A stretch of DNA of 64,000 nt. Source: Polyodon spathula (taxonomy: Eukaryota; Chordata; Actinopteri; Acipenseriformes; Polyodontidae). Where the stretch lies: positions 19,167,912 through 19,231,911 of the forward strand of contig NC_054538.1 of assembly GCF_017654505.1 (NCBI RefSeq). The letters run 5' to 3'. The stretch's first letter is position 1, and each line of letters begins with the position of its first letter. This document shows, one piece after another, positions 49,993 through 62,068 of the stretch. The notes beneath the pieces are model-generated. The model was not told where the DNA came from. It worked only from the letters and a program-made list of their open reading frames with translations, and searched no databases. The position numbers and the translations under genes are program-made.

Positions 49993-52900
49993 GAGCTGAG
50001 AAGCAGTGCATAACTGTAATGCTCTGTGTGACAGCAGATGGCCGCAAACTGCATCCATACAACATTTTCTTATATGCCCAATTGAAGTTGTATCTTTGTA
50101 AATGCAGCTTTATTTGATGTGTTATTTTTTCCTTTGTCTAAAATTCAAGGCATCTTAAATTTGAAGGAAAACAGTATTTTTTTATTTCAATCTGAGCTGT
50201 AATATTTCCTCTTACAGCTAAAGGAGTCTGCTTCTTCTAAGCAACATTTTTGCATGAAGTTATCAGTAGCTGTTTGGGTGCTCTACTTTTTAAGTTATTT
50301 TGATTTCATTAGTGTCACCAAATTATGTTAATGGCTTAAATAAAAATGAACGCTGAGGGAAAGTTCTCTTTGGAAGAATACTAATACTGGATCTTTGTTT
50401 TGGGTGAGCTGTTTCAGCTGAGCTCTGAATTGGCTCATCTTCACACTTTTGAAGTGTGTTTTGTTTGTCATAGGTGATTAGGCCCAATCATTTTAAACAA
50501 ACAATTTGTTACAGCGTCATCAGCGTCAGCGTCAACAATTTGTTACAAAATAATTGCAGTACCCTTGTAAGCAAACATTATCTAGAGTTATTGTTGCGTG
50601 TGTACATTTTTATTCTTTTCAATCTCAGGTGCAGCTGTGTCAGAAAAGATATAATTTTCATTCAAAATGTCTTTCTCTGGGGGAAAACTGTTGCATGTTT
50701 TACTATTATAATACATGTAGACCTTTTAATTTTAATGGAAAGGGATCGGAAAGCAACTGTGTGATCTCAGAGTCTGCAGAGATTGCCAAGAATTTTTTTG
50801 CCCTGTTTTATAGCACATATAAATTCTGCTGTGCCGAAGAGTGGGTATAGTGCAGGTTGTTGGCAATTGTGAGCTTTAGAAAACATTGTCTTAAATATTG
50901 AAATTCAGTCTGAACTGCACAGCATATACTACACATTTCGACTGTTTTTGGATTTCCACAAGGTCCTAATTTTAACTAATCCCTTCTAGCCTAAAGTATC
51001 TGTTTTTCTAGAAGTTTTATACTTTTGTCATCCCAGCATTTTTATTTTTATTTAATTTCAAGTGTGTTGGTTTTTAAGGTTATGGTGGTTAGAATAGTTT
51101 TGTTGCTATAGTAATAAACTTTTTAATTTCAGTTCCATCCATTGTATTGTGGTTTGATATAGATTGCCTTGGGTAGGTAGGCTGAGACCTTCACAAACCC
51201 AGTAAGGTAATTCCCTAATGTTAAAGCCCACATCCATCAAGTTTCTTGCAATGCTAAAGCCTAGAAATTGTTACTGTTTTTCTGCCTTTTTGAATGCGAT
51301 GTATGGCTTGGTAAATGTTTTGGCAAGATGCTGATTTAAGGGAATTATTTAAGGGAATTTTCATCTACAAGTTAGATTTTTTTTTTTTTAAGTACATTTT
51401 TCTCTTAATTTAAGTCTATTTAAAAAATAAAAACCCGGTCCATTTAATTAATTATTGGAGGCTTCTCCATTATAAATATATTTTTCATATTTAATTTTAT
51501 TAAGAGGTTTGTTCTTGATTTTATTTAAGTATTAACGATAAGTCTTAATGTTGAATGTTGTTTGAATTGCGGATTGCTGTCAAGTGATTGGCTCCTACAG
51601 TATGCATATCAACCGCTATGGATTGTGTGTTTCCTGGTGCAATGACTGTCAGTCTATAGCAACTGTGGGGCTGCAAATATTGCAGACCACACAAAGCATA
51701 AAACCACTAAATTAATTATTCCTTTTCAGTTGGTATACTGCAGATCTACCCTGGAAAATCTATTTTAGAATATATTGGTTATTGATGCTGCTTGTGTTCC
51801 AGTGTTGCTGCTAAATATGTTTATTTATATTTCTATATGGGTGTTTTAAATACACTGTCCTGATTGGTCAAAACAGGTCACATGGGTGTGTTGCTATTTT
51901 GCCACTGTCCAAGACGATTTGCATCGTGTGTATGCATGGGGTGGTACAAACCTCAGTCATCTACAAATCGGAAAGCTCTGTTAGCAATTGTTTCCCACTT
52001 TATGAAAGATAATGTATGTGTTTAAAAAAAAACTAATAGTGGTAATTATGTACATGTTCACTCAGGATCGGTCATATAAACTGCAGCGGAAGGTATCAGA
52101 ATAATGCTACTGCATAAAAAAAAAAAAAAAAAAAAAACTAGTAGCAAAGAGTTTTGGGTAGCAAAATGCTACCAAATATACATTCATTTCAAGCCTTGGT
52201 TAAATGGATGTTTAGTTGGCTCTGCCCCAGTCTCTGTGTTCTTTTCTGGTTGGTTGCATTTCCTGCCCCTCCTGCTGTCACAGGTCCAACCTCCTGCACA
52301 GCTGTGTGGTCTGATGCACAATACTTATAAATGCAACTCGACAATTCCTGCAGAACCTACCTCTCCACAAAAATGTATCCAGGTACGATGGTATAATCTC
52401 CTCTGCTGTGGCCTGCATTGTTTTAAATTGTTTCTTAACACTGGCACAGTAATTCTCTGCGTTGTCCAGCCGTAAACTGCAAAGTCAGTTTTATAAGTAA
52501 CCAGGTATTCCATGCAAGTAACTTATTTTTCAACACTGTGAAGCTGTAGCACGAATCTGGTATGGATACCTCCAGTCACTACCCTGAATAACGAAGCACA
52601 GTTTAAAAACAACCAAAAAAACGGCACTCAACGGATACTGTTGCAGGTCTTGTGAGGAAGGGTCTGCATGATTTAAAGACAGACTCATTTGTGCTGTGTC
52701 ATGATGAAAATGGGCAGTAACATTTTACTACCATAACATTTTTGTACCGAAACATCTGTCCAGACTGGAGTTCTTGTCAGTGTTGTACTGATACAACTGT
52801 ATTGGTACAAAACTCAGAAAAGGTTTCGTACCGCTACTGTTTCGATACGACTCGGAACATCTTAAGTGGGGACAGGTAAACAAACCGACAAGGTATGGAT

Positions 52901-54175
52901 ACAATTGTCAATATTCTGAAACATTCGCACGTCTTGTTTTAAAGTTTAAATACTTTAAACAGCTTTACATTTTACAGTGAGCAGTAGCTTTGTCATGGCT
53001 ACACCAAAAATGCCAAAATAAGTGACAAAGTAATCTCCACAAAATGAGTGATGATGACTATGAGGTAAAACGTACTGTGGAGCAGTGCCGCTCTAAAATA
53101 AATTCCCTTGTGAGGGAATATCTAAAAGCAAAAAATGCATTCCCAAAGCCGTGATGAAGCCTGCTCTCTTGCAACCTCGTGCTGTTAAAGACGGTTAATT
53201 GTTTTCGCCTTTTTGTTCGTCTCATCCTGTCATGTTCTGCCCATCTCTTAATAATGGTTGAACACCAAAATAAAATACTGTACATGTACAGGACGGCAAA
53301 ACATGCTGTATTACATAACAGGGGATCCATTTCAAACAGATATGACAGCTGTTGTCATGAAAACAAGTTCAGAACCTGAACACTCTTGATTTAAACATAC
53401 ATGTACCAGTATTGAAAAGTGAATTAGGACAGAAAGTGGTTTCATACTGGTATATTCTATACAGAAACAAACTGTACTAGTATCGTATCGATACAAGTGT
53501 GAACAGGGCTATAATCTGTATAATTCAATCTTTTATGGCTTGGCATGCTTAGAAATAATTCAAGATAGCAAAGGTTAATAAGGAAACCCTGCAATGACAA
53601 GTTAGACATTCATTCAGATGTAAATGAAGAATACTACAGTGGCAGGAAAAACTTATGAAAACACTCTAAAGGTGTGCATTAATTGTCAGGAACCCCTTTG
53701 CTATTAAACCATATTCAATTAAAGAAAAAGAAAGACAATCATACATTACATAGATAAGGGGTTACCTTAATTAGTAAAATAAAATGGCCCAGTATGTGGG
53801 GAGTTAAAAACCTGGCTATACATGCTACACAAGTTTTAATTGTTTGGTAAATTGGTATCCTGAAAACTTTTTCTTAACAGTTTTCAATTTGGAGATCAGG
53901 CATTTTTAGTACTCCTGATGCAGAGCACGGAATGAATTGTTTACATAATGAAACTGGTCCTTTGCTCCACAGCAAGTGATTGTCTCATTACCATGAAAAT
54001 TCAGATTCCAGCAATGTGCATGAAAGGCAATTTGTCTCCTTTATGAAGGAAAGTGATCCCCATTTTAAGTGAATTTGGTGAAGCACAAGCCTTTTTGAGA
54101 TTGTCTCTGCATCAATAACAGAATGCTTTTTTAGTGATCCCAGGTGTCCTTTTCTTCGCCAGAGTACTCTCATTG

Positions 54176-54206
<31 letters not shown>

Positions 54207-56889
54207 GGCAGTGTTATTTGCAAATGTGAAGCTAACAGATCAAGCCCCTTTGGATGACTGGCAAGATCCTTCAAATAATAGGTGCGTTAAGTGAAAACTG
54301 TTTGAGGCTCATGTATGAAGGCATATCTTATTGTGAAGAGGCTTCCTGTGACCTTCTAAAACACTACGGTGAAGGGGACCAAAAATTTTAAATGACCATA
54401 AATATTTTTATATCTTGTCTTTTGAGTTGGGGGAGGAGCTTTCTTAGAATAACCATAGGTAGGTTAACAACCTCTGTGTGTGTATGTGTTTCAATAAATA
54501 ATGTATGATTTACAGTGCTTACTAAAATAATACACTGGTCACCTTTCGTCTGGTAAATTCATCACTACAAAATTACTACTTTTAAATCTGCATATAAGGC
54601 AGATTCTGAAAGTATCAAAATTACTTTATATTCTCTTTACTCTTTAGCATACTTACCTATACACTTAAATGGTAACTACAGTAAATGTTTTTTGCAGGCA
54701 TTGAAAGGTGCGTCTCTTGCATATCGAAACGATGTCTATTTTATTAACAAAATAACAAACTACACCTGTATGTGTATCCAAGGCAACAGGGTTATTCATA
54801 ACCTAATGATCAATAAACATGAAGCAAATAAAATACACATTTAGTGTTTTTGATATTTTTATTATATTAACATAGTGTTCATTAGTATCACACTCATACT
54901 TGTCAGGTCTAGCCATCCCAAGGGGATGCACATCTGTCTGGGTACAGTATTTGTGTGCCTGTATGTCCCTTGCTGCTGGTTGGGTATTTATAAAGGAGTA
55001 TATATGTAACAAGTTCTTCTGGCTTTGTCCCAGTAGTTCCACAATCAAGAAGCAGATTTAATTTATAATTCATGTGTTAGTTCATGTATTTTTTTTTCAC
55101 AAGGCTGTATCAATATCTGCATTTGTCTTGAAAATATGAAATGAAACACGGAGTGGTCCTCATTAGTCACTGCTGTCTTTGCGATCCCTTTGGGATGCAT
55201 TACAACACTGTTACATATTCCATCATTCCTGTAGCTAAGATATTAGACAGTAATGCTTTTGAAAGGCAATGCTTTTTAGTGTCACTCTGAAGCCCATTTA
55301 TTGTAATTGAAATCTTTATTTATATGTAAAAACCAAAGCTAAATGGCCTTAAATGCAGCGTAGCAAATTGGAAGAAACCTTATGAGGCAACAGTAAAACC
55401 AGAAACTAGTCAAAGTGCTCTGTACAGATCACTGTAGAATATTAAGCTAAATGTAATATAGTTTGCATTTTTTTGTAAGATATTTCTCAATTGCACCTAA
55501 TCTTCACAGCTGTGGATACATTTATTGTGTGCTTGCCCCAAGAGTTAGACCACCTCTAGCCATTAAATCTTTTTCATGCCTGTAGGCTAAACATGCACAC
55601 AATTAACAGATGCATGTTTTGAGTCTGTTTTCAAACTTGGCCAGAGACACCTGGCTGGTTAACTGGTAAATATAGCAGTTTCAACCAGGAAGAGCTTTCG
55701 GTGAACAGGATTGCTGCATTTTGAACCCAGCAATGGCTTTTTGTATTAGTCTAGTGCTGTAGCCGCTGTGTTCAAATCCATTTTACATTCTTTCATTTCA
55801 GTCCTGTACCATGGTAAAAACATGCTGGATGTTAGGAACACTCAGGTTTTCACTGTCTTTTGATTTTGGTGCAGCTTTTTGTTTCTGTGTATAGTGTAAA
55901 TTAGGACAAACAGACATGTACAACCTGCTTACAAATCAGGAGTCATTTAAATGGCCCAATAACAGTGGAACTTCTTTGCTCTTGTCATTGTCTGTTAGGT
56001 TTTGTAAGCATGTCTGTATAGCCAAGCCCAATTAACTTTTATTGTATTAAACTTTTACAGTGATATCTCATAGGTGATAAATACGTGTTTGTAGCCTTTT
56101 TGACTTTAAGGGGGTGGCTATGCTACAGGTTAGATAAGACTAGTTCCACTGTAAAGGCAGTTGGATGTTTATTTCCCATTTGTACTGTCTATTTAGGCTG
56201 AGTGCAAATTCAACATAGTTTTGACTTGAGTGATTTTAGTACTCAATATCCTCGTAATTGACATTGATTGTATTATGCAAATATTTGGATTAAAAGTAAC
56301 AAGATATTGTAACCAAATTTTGTTGGGTCCACTGTTTCTGGTTTTTCTGGATTATCTACTAGTTGTCTGTCTTGATGGAAAGCCCCCGTTAACCCTTAGC
56401 AGATAGTTATTGAATTTTCGAACCAGTCATCTGTGTGAGGATTTCTACCATTTCTCTGTTTTTAAAGGGTTTTTACATGTTTTATTGTGCAAATAAACAA
56501 ACCACCTACTCCTGGTCATTGTACAAAGTTCTTACTACATCAATACAAATGGTATACAAATGCAAGGTTATCCTTAAGGTAAGCTAAATAGGCATGCTGA
56601 ATCAGTGGCTATTAGATTACAGGTTTAAATGTAATGGCATAAGGAGAGCAGTGATTGCACATGTACACTCCTGGAGAACCACATTGGCTCACCTTTTAAA
56701 TATATATATATATTTCTTTCATTCAGTGTTTGCTATAAAAATATATACTTAGGCTTTTTATTTAATAAATAAATAAATAAATAAAAAATATTAATTAAAA
56801 GTGAACCCAAAGTGTTATATTAATTGAAAATAGGTAACTCTGTTTTTGTAGTTTTCACATCTTTTTGACTTTCCCAACCCCCCCAAATT
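49993..56889. other. Terminal intron, left part
   Basis: Mostly unique AT-rich sequence with microsatellites ((TAT)n, (AAAT)n at 56760-56790). 52785-53513 may be a decayed DNA element with weakly inverted ends (TTGTACTGATACAACTGTAT and, complemented, TTGTATCGATACGATACTAG). 53637-53690 starts like a Tc1 terminus. Neither is firm. Confidence 0.45.
54176..54207. repeat. (TAT)n microsatellite
   Basis: About ten TTA/TAT units inside the terminal intron. Similar short ATT runs occur at 7609-7632, 8165-8190 and 61441-61456. Confidence 0.9.
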
Positions 56890-56913
56890 AATTGAAATAA
56901 TTGTATTCTTTTT

Positions 56914-56937
56914 TTTATTTTTGTATTTTTATTTATT
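56914..56937 (-). promoter_or_regulatory. Candidate poly(A) signals for the antisense TUNAR-like transcript
   Basis: On the - strand this A-rich segment holds three AATAAA hexamers (+ coordinates 56914-56919, 56928-56933, 56932-56937), about 0.8 kb after the ORF stop. No AATAAA was seen on the - strand between here and the stop. Confidence 0.35.
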
Positions 56938-57727
56938 TTTTTAATATGTGATTTTAATGCAGAAAATGCACACTCTGCAGCTGGCCCTACCCCAGAAAGC
57001 TTTCCATAAAATGTAAGGCTTTAGTTTCTTGTTCTGATTTAAGCTAAGACAGGAAAGTCGTACTTGCCAAAAGCCATCTTGTAGTTTTAAGAAATACATC
57101 GACCAGCGGCATGTCAAAAATATGATATTCTTGGAAATACTATAAATTGCTTGATATTTAAATACAAGTCCTCAAAGTGGACATTCTGACATGTCATTGG
57201 ACAGAACATTTCACAATCAATACAAATCTTGTTGTTTTTCATTGCCTTTCCCTGTAGTCTCATATTCTTTGCATTCTTATCCATGTATATCTACACTGAT
57301 AAGTCCCTAACCTAAATAAAGAAATAAATGATATATAATTGTCACAGTAATAATTTTTACTTACTAGCATTTACAAAAATCTCATTCCATTTAAGGACGA
57401 CATCTCAGTTTATACAGGTACAATCCATGTCCAGCTGATCTCTTAACAGTCATTTGAACATTGTATTTCTGCAGCTTATAGTCTGGTCCCAAGCAGTGGC
57501 AAGTAAAATATTTTCTCCAAGTTTGAACAATAGCAGAATGCAAAATAATTGTCTAATCTGGACCTTTGTTGGTATTCCCATGGTACTCACAGCAGCTTCC
57601 CTGGTGAGCCAACGATGGTCTACGTAACAAGCAGACACTCTTCCTTTGTTAAGAAGCTGTTTGTTCTGGTGAAGGCAACACTGCTAACCCCTTTGTGCCT
57701 GGGCTGACTGGTCGCCTTGGCAGCTCT

Positions 57728-57877
57728 TCATAGAGTGGTGTGGATGTACACAAACACGATCACAAAGAGGTTCAGAATCGTCCCAACAATCCCCAGCATA
57801 GCCAGTATTGATTCCTCTTTTTCTTCTTTCTCCTCGAGTTGTTTTACGTCTTCTATGGTTATGACAGTAGTGCCCAT
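57728..57877 (-). CDS. TUNAR: TUNAR/megamind-like single-pass membrane microprotein, 49 aa
   Basis: This small ORF is antisense to BIRC6, in its terminal intron. It runs from ATG at 57877 to TGA at 57728 and encodes 49 residues. The N-terminal half is acidic and coiled (EDVKQLEEKEEKEE). The C-terminal half, ESILAMLGIVGTILNLF then VIVFVYIHTTL, is one transmembrane helix ending at the last residues. From memory, human TUNAR (48 aa) differs from this helix at only a few conservative positions. TUNAR protein resides in the ER, binds SERCA2 and tunes calcium in neural and beta cells. The start has a strong context (A at -3, G at +4), and a likely splice acceptor lies 22 bases upstream (AG at 57900-57901). 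The N-terminal residues MGTTVITIEDV differ from the human form. No other start is plausible. It could in principle be a paralog of TUNAR rather than the ortholog. Confidence 0.85.
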   Translation of the reverse strand: MGTTVITIEDVKQLEEKEEKEESILAMLGIVGTILNLFVIVFVYIHTTL

Positions 57878-58552
57878 TTTGTTGCAAATAACCAGGACCC
57901 TAGTAGTTATCTCAAGTAAAAAATAAAGAATACATGTTGCTTATTAAAACCTCAGGTAAGTAATACTGAAACAAGTGAATTGCAGTCTGCATGCACAGAA
58001 TCATTTTCCCATACTCTAGCAAACAACACCCCCTGCAGAATACTGCATTAGGCTGTCTTTAATAGCTAGATCATTGCAACATGAACAACAAGGAGGTAAT
58101 ACTTATTTTTAATTTGAGGTGCCTGATTTGATTGTTCTATTTCCTTTGGAAAGCTCTGTAGAAGTTTAAGTGATTTGAAATTTCAGTAAATTAAATATAT
58201 CAACAGATTTGTGAAAAAGTCTTTTTTTTTTTTTTCTTTGTTATTTTGAGCTTACATTTTTTTGATTGAGGGGGGGGCATATTTTGTATATTTTCCTTTA
58301 TGCTATATAAATGATTTGTGCATGCAGCCTATTTAAATTCACAACATATTTTTTGTATTTGACCATGTAAATGTGATCGAATGCATAATTTGCTTCAGCT
58401 ACATATATTGTTTTAGTATTCAAGTTAAAAACAGGTTTTATTTTGTTGCATTCCTTTCTTAAACAATGAGAGGGCAGAAACAGAAAACACATTTTAACAT
58501 AAATAAACTAGAAATTTTGTGCTGCATTGAAAAAAGGGAAAGAGGTGCTTAC

Positions 58553-58646
58553 CCTACACCGCATCAGGAATATAATGACATCAAGCATGCTTCTGAGTCC
58601 CCGAATAAGGATGTGTAGCAGCTTTGTATCTTAATAGAGAGAGCTG
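58553..58646 (-). ncRNA. Candidate internal exon of the megamind/TUNAR transcript
   Basis: Read on the - strand, a run of T/C (TTTTTACCTCCCTCCCC) leads to GGAACAG at the acceptor, and 94 bases later TAGG|GTAAGC forms a near-consensus donor. It has no long ORF. Spacing and strand fit a 5' leader exon of the TUNAR-like gene. Confidence 0.4.
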
Positions 58647-59399
58647 CTGTTCCATAATGGGGAGGGAGGTAAAAACACAATAGCTCAGCAGTCCCAGAGA
58701 AAAGATAAATTGTTTAGAAAGGTTCAAAACACAAGTCTAAACATCAATAATCCTTTGTGGAAAAGATGACCCCTTCCAATATTGATGCTTTGGTACAATT
58801 CTTCTCCCTCCTTAAGCGAGAGCTTTTTCACCTTCGATAGATAATTGTTTTCATTCACTGCTGGTAGAACTCCCCCTCCCACCCACCCCCCCAGTCTTCT
58901 CTTCGAGAAAGCAGCTGTCTCTTCGGTCTCAGCCTTTCTCCGAGATGTACAATTAGCAGCCTTTTGAAGAGTTTGCCTCCAGTTGAACCCTGTGACCAAC
59001 ATGCATCTTTGCAGTACTCAGCCGCTTGTTCCGGGTTGTGTGCTGTGCCTCCGAGCAGAGTATGTTGGGGGGATGGGATGGGTGGAAAGAGGGGGAGAAT
59101 AAAAGTAATTTATTTACAGTGTCACTGCTGTCCAGCTCGAGAAAAAAAACAGAAGTTTATAGCCAGAGAGTGGTACCCAGTGTGTTGCACCTTCATGCAA
59201 TAATTCTGCAGCAAACCCCTTCATTCCAGAGATCTCTGTTGCATAACTTAGCAGCCAGTTGCATCCGGGCTGAGGAATGACAGTGGCTTTACTTGCGTTA
59301 CCATAACTAGCTTTGACATTGATTAAATATTCTTTTGGCACTGACTGAATAAGAAACATGCTACAAGTGCGAATGGCACAAGAATGCACGTAGCTTTCT

Positions 59400-60760
59400 G
59401 GATTTGCTGTCAGGCAAGGCGTATTTTCAGCCTGTGAGGAGAAGGCAGGCGGTTTACCATTGAGGGGAGTTGAGAGTGAGAGAGATAAACTGCAGGGTTC
59501 TTGTGTGGATCCTGTCAGAAAAATTGTGGTATTGAAGCATTCAGGCTAAAGAAGTGTTTCTGCCTTTTGTTTTTCTTTGCTTTGCCAGACAGGCTAATCA
59601 TTTTTTGAAGTCTTTCTAGATTAATACACTATTCTTGTTATCCACGGCAAGCTAAATAATGAAATTAGAGTAGATGTTTAGCCTGTTGGAATTTCAAATG
59701 GTGTGCCCTTGGCTATTTATTTTCTTTCTCTCTGTGTCTCGTACTAAAATACACACAAACACAACCTGAAATACTTGCAGGGAATTTTAAATCCAGTCAG
59801 AGATGTTGAACTGTGTTTTATTTTTATGCACAATGGGTTATGACTGCTTATTAGCAAGTTGGTGTATTTAATTGTTTTAAATGTCTGTGTGCAGCAATCT
59901 AATCCCATTACTTTCCATTGCCCTGAGGATGCAAAAAGCCATGCTTAAAAAATCCTTTTTTTTTTTTTAATAATTTTTTTTTCACTTGCTATGTCAGATT
60001 ATTTTCTGTTTGTTCTTGTTTTTACAAACCGGAATCATGCTAAAATACAACCTACATTTCCATTCCATTTAATTTTGTAGAAAATGTAAAACACAGTTTG
60101 ACAAGCTAAGTGGTACTGTAGCACTTATGATGGGATACACATAACTACAAATGTTAAATTGTATTTAAAAAAATAAGAATAGAAATGATTATCTTTACAT
60201 ACACCTTGCCATAAGGGTTAAAAAAAAAAAAAAAACTGGTATCGTATTGCAGTCTGTGTTTTGTGCCCCCTTATACTAGCTGTCATTGCCCGCAGCTTTG
60301 CCTTGGTCGTCTTGTCCTGCTGCCGATTTATCTTTCTTTTGTTGGCGACTTAATACAATGTATTGTGGTAGATCTCTCTTCATGGAGATGGAGCAATAGA
60401 GGACTGAAGACAGTTAAGACAGATGGTTAATGCATTTGATAACCTGAGGGAATAGGAAAGAGGCAGACACTGTATGAGCCAGTGTTGCATTTTATCACCA
60501 GTACCTGATTCCAGATATTACAAAGTCATACGTGAAAACATTAGTAGTGAGGAGGAGATAGTCAGTACTGGTCTGCTACCCGAACACGGGCTGTTTTCCC
60601 TTTTAAGTTGGGGGATCGAGGTTCTGCTGGGTTTCAGACAGCTATCAGCTGCAGCATCTGGCATTTTGAATCAGATTCATTTAGTCAAAGAAAATGACAG
60701 GCTGACAGCAAATCGGAGACAGTGTTAATTCTTTAGTAGTAATTGTTAGCTGAACCAAAC
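59400..60760. promoter_or_regulatory. Enhancer-like unique sequence upstream of the antisense TUNAR-like gene
   Basis: It is non-repetitive, apart from A/T runs at 59958-59990 and 60221-60235. It is rich in homeodomain and E-box-like words (GACAGATGGTTAATGCAT, CAGCTATCAGCTGCAGCATC). Its position, 0.8-2.1 kb above the candidate antisense exon, could include the promoter. Candidate only. Confidence 0.25.
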
Positions 60761-61135
60761 TGTGCAATTTACATCCAGTGTTCCTTGTGTTAAAACAATG
60801 GCTGGGGAAATAAAGTACCATTTCTATACTTTATATACTGTACTGGGGTTCTTGCCTGCCCACTCAAACAAGCAGGCAAGCCAGAAAGTGACCAAAACTT
60901 TTTTTTTTTTTTTACTAAATACTAATACATGGTTTTCTCTGACATACTAAAAAAATAGGCTCAAGCAAAGCCCCCCTCCCCACAAATATATTCCAGACAC
61001 TTGCAGTATATTTAAACTTCTTTATATGTGTGTATGTGTATATATGTAAAACTCACTATTTCCAGTGATTTGAGTGTCCTTGTATATCCTGATTCTCCTT
61101 GAATATAAAGCTGTTTTTGAATTCTCTGTACGTTT

Positions 61136-61140
<5 letters not shown>

Positions 61141-61198
<58 letters not shown>
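61141..61198. repeat. (CT)n microsatellite
   Basis: About 29 perfect CT units after a T run. The Ser-Leu or Arg-Glu ORFs across it are artefacts of the repeat. Confidence 0.97.
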
Positions 61199-61199
<1 letters not shown>

Positions 61200-61456
61200 A
61201 TGTTTTTGGGGTGGTATGGTGGTGAGGGAGCCAATCTTTGTTCTGACAGTAAACATGTGTCTGCTTTATTTCAGCATTTTGAGGTTAAGGGTATGAAGCT
61301 ACAGTACTATATAAGAATAATAAAAAAAAAACTATCTAAAAAAAAAACTGTCTACAAAATGCAGATATCCAGCGCAAGCATCTCTGCTTACTGCAGTGTA
61401 TGCACCAACAAAAGTTTTTGCACTCTTATGTATGTAAAGGATTATTATTATTATTA

Positions 61457-62068
61457 CACCGTGTAACAATTTTTTTTTTTTTTTTTTCCTGGGTAGTAAG
61501 TGTTATTTCCTAATTGCTTATGCCTCAAAAGTATAGAAAATGGCTATTATTCCCCACAAACTTTGCTTTTGTGACCAGGACAGGTACATTTCAAAATATC
61601 ACTATTTCCAGTGAGAAAACTTTTGTGTCTTTTCGTTCACATAGTCAGAAAAAAACAACATATGAATCCAAATTAACATGTATTTATACAAAAGTAATAC
61701 AAAAATGACTACAAAAGATTTAGAAGCGAGTAGTTTTTCGAGATTTACGATTATACTGTAAATTTACAGTATAATCGTAAATCTTGAAAAACTACTCGCT
61801 TCTAAATCTTTTGTAGTCATTTTTGTATTACTTTAGTATAAATACATGTTAATTTGGATTCATATGTTGTTTTTTTCTGACTTTATGTGAACGAAAAGAC
61901 ACACATTTGCCCATTTTCCCATTGGAAATAGTGATATTTTGAAATGTACCTGTCCTGGTCACAAAAGCAAAGTTTGTGGGGAATAATAGCCATTTTCTAT
62001 ACTTTTGAGGCATAAGCAATTAGGAAATAACACTTACTACCCAGGAAAAAAAATTGTGTTACATAGTG
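61457..62068. mobile_element. CACTA-like palindromic foldback element, 612 bp
   Basis: The whole element is one inverted repeat. The left arm 61457-61762 is mirrored by 61764-62068 with a few mismatches and small indels, centred on TGTAAATTTACA at about 61763. The right end reads CACTATGTAACA on the - strand and the left end CACCGTGTAACA. A TTA duplication (61454-61456, 62069-62071) flanks it. The CACTA start and 3-bp duplication suggest EnSpm/CACTA; no transposase. Confidence 0.8.

Larger units (their letters stand above)
56890..58646 (-). ncRNA. TUNAR: Candidate megamind (linc-birc6)/TUNAR transcript, 3' part
   Basis: This is the inferred 3' portion of the spliced antisense RNA that carries the 49-codon ORF. 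The proposed last exon runs from 57899 down to about 56890, preceded on the - strand by a pyrimidine-rich tract and CTACTAG. A 94-nt candidate internal exon spans 58646-58553, with a good acceptor (CTCCCTCCCC...AACAG) and donor (G|GTAAGC). The 652-bp intron between them is compatible. No first exon or promoter could be fixed; it must lie above 58646. Extent and exon structure are inference and only the ORF is firm. Confidence 0.45.

Noticed and set aside
53637..54180. Second Tc1-like element starting CAGTGGCAGGAAAAA
   Set aside because: No matching opposite end and no transposase motif could be found, so it is not listed as a feature.
57684..57887. Longer - strand ORF in another frame over the same exon
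   Set aside because: A basic, low-complexity product with no resemblance to a known protein; overlaps the better supported 49-codon frame.
57717..57926. Plus-strand ORF over the TUNAR-like exon
   Set aside because: It is the complement of the microprotein ORF, Ser/Thr-rich without family resemblance; the - strand frame has the recognisable helix.
61022..61234. Arg-Glu repeat and Ser-Leu repeat ORFs
   Set aside because: Both are translations of the (CT)n microsatellite.
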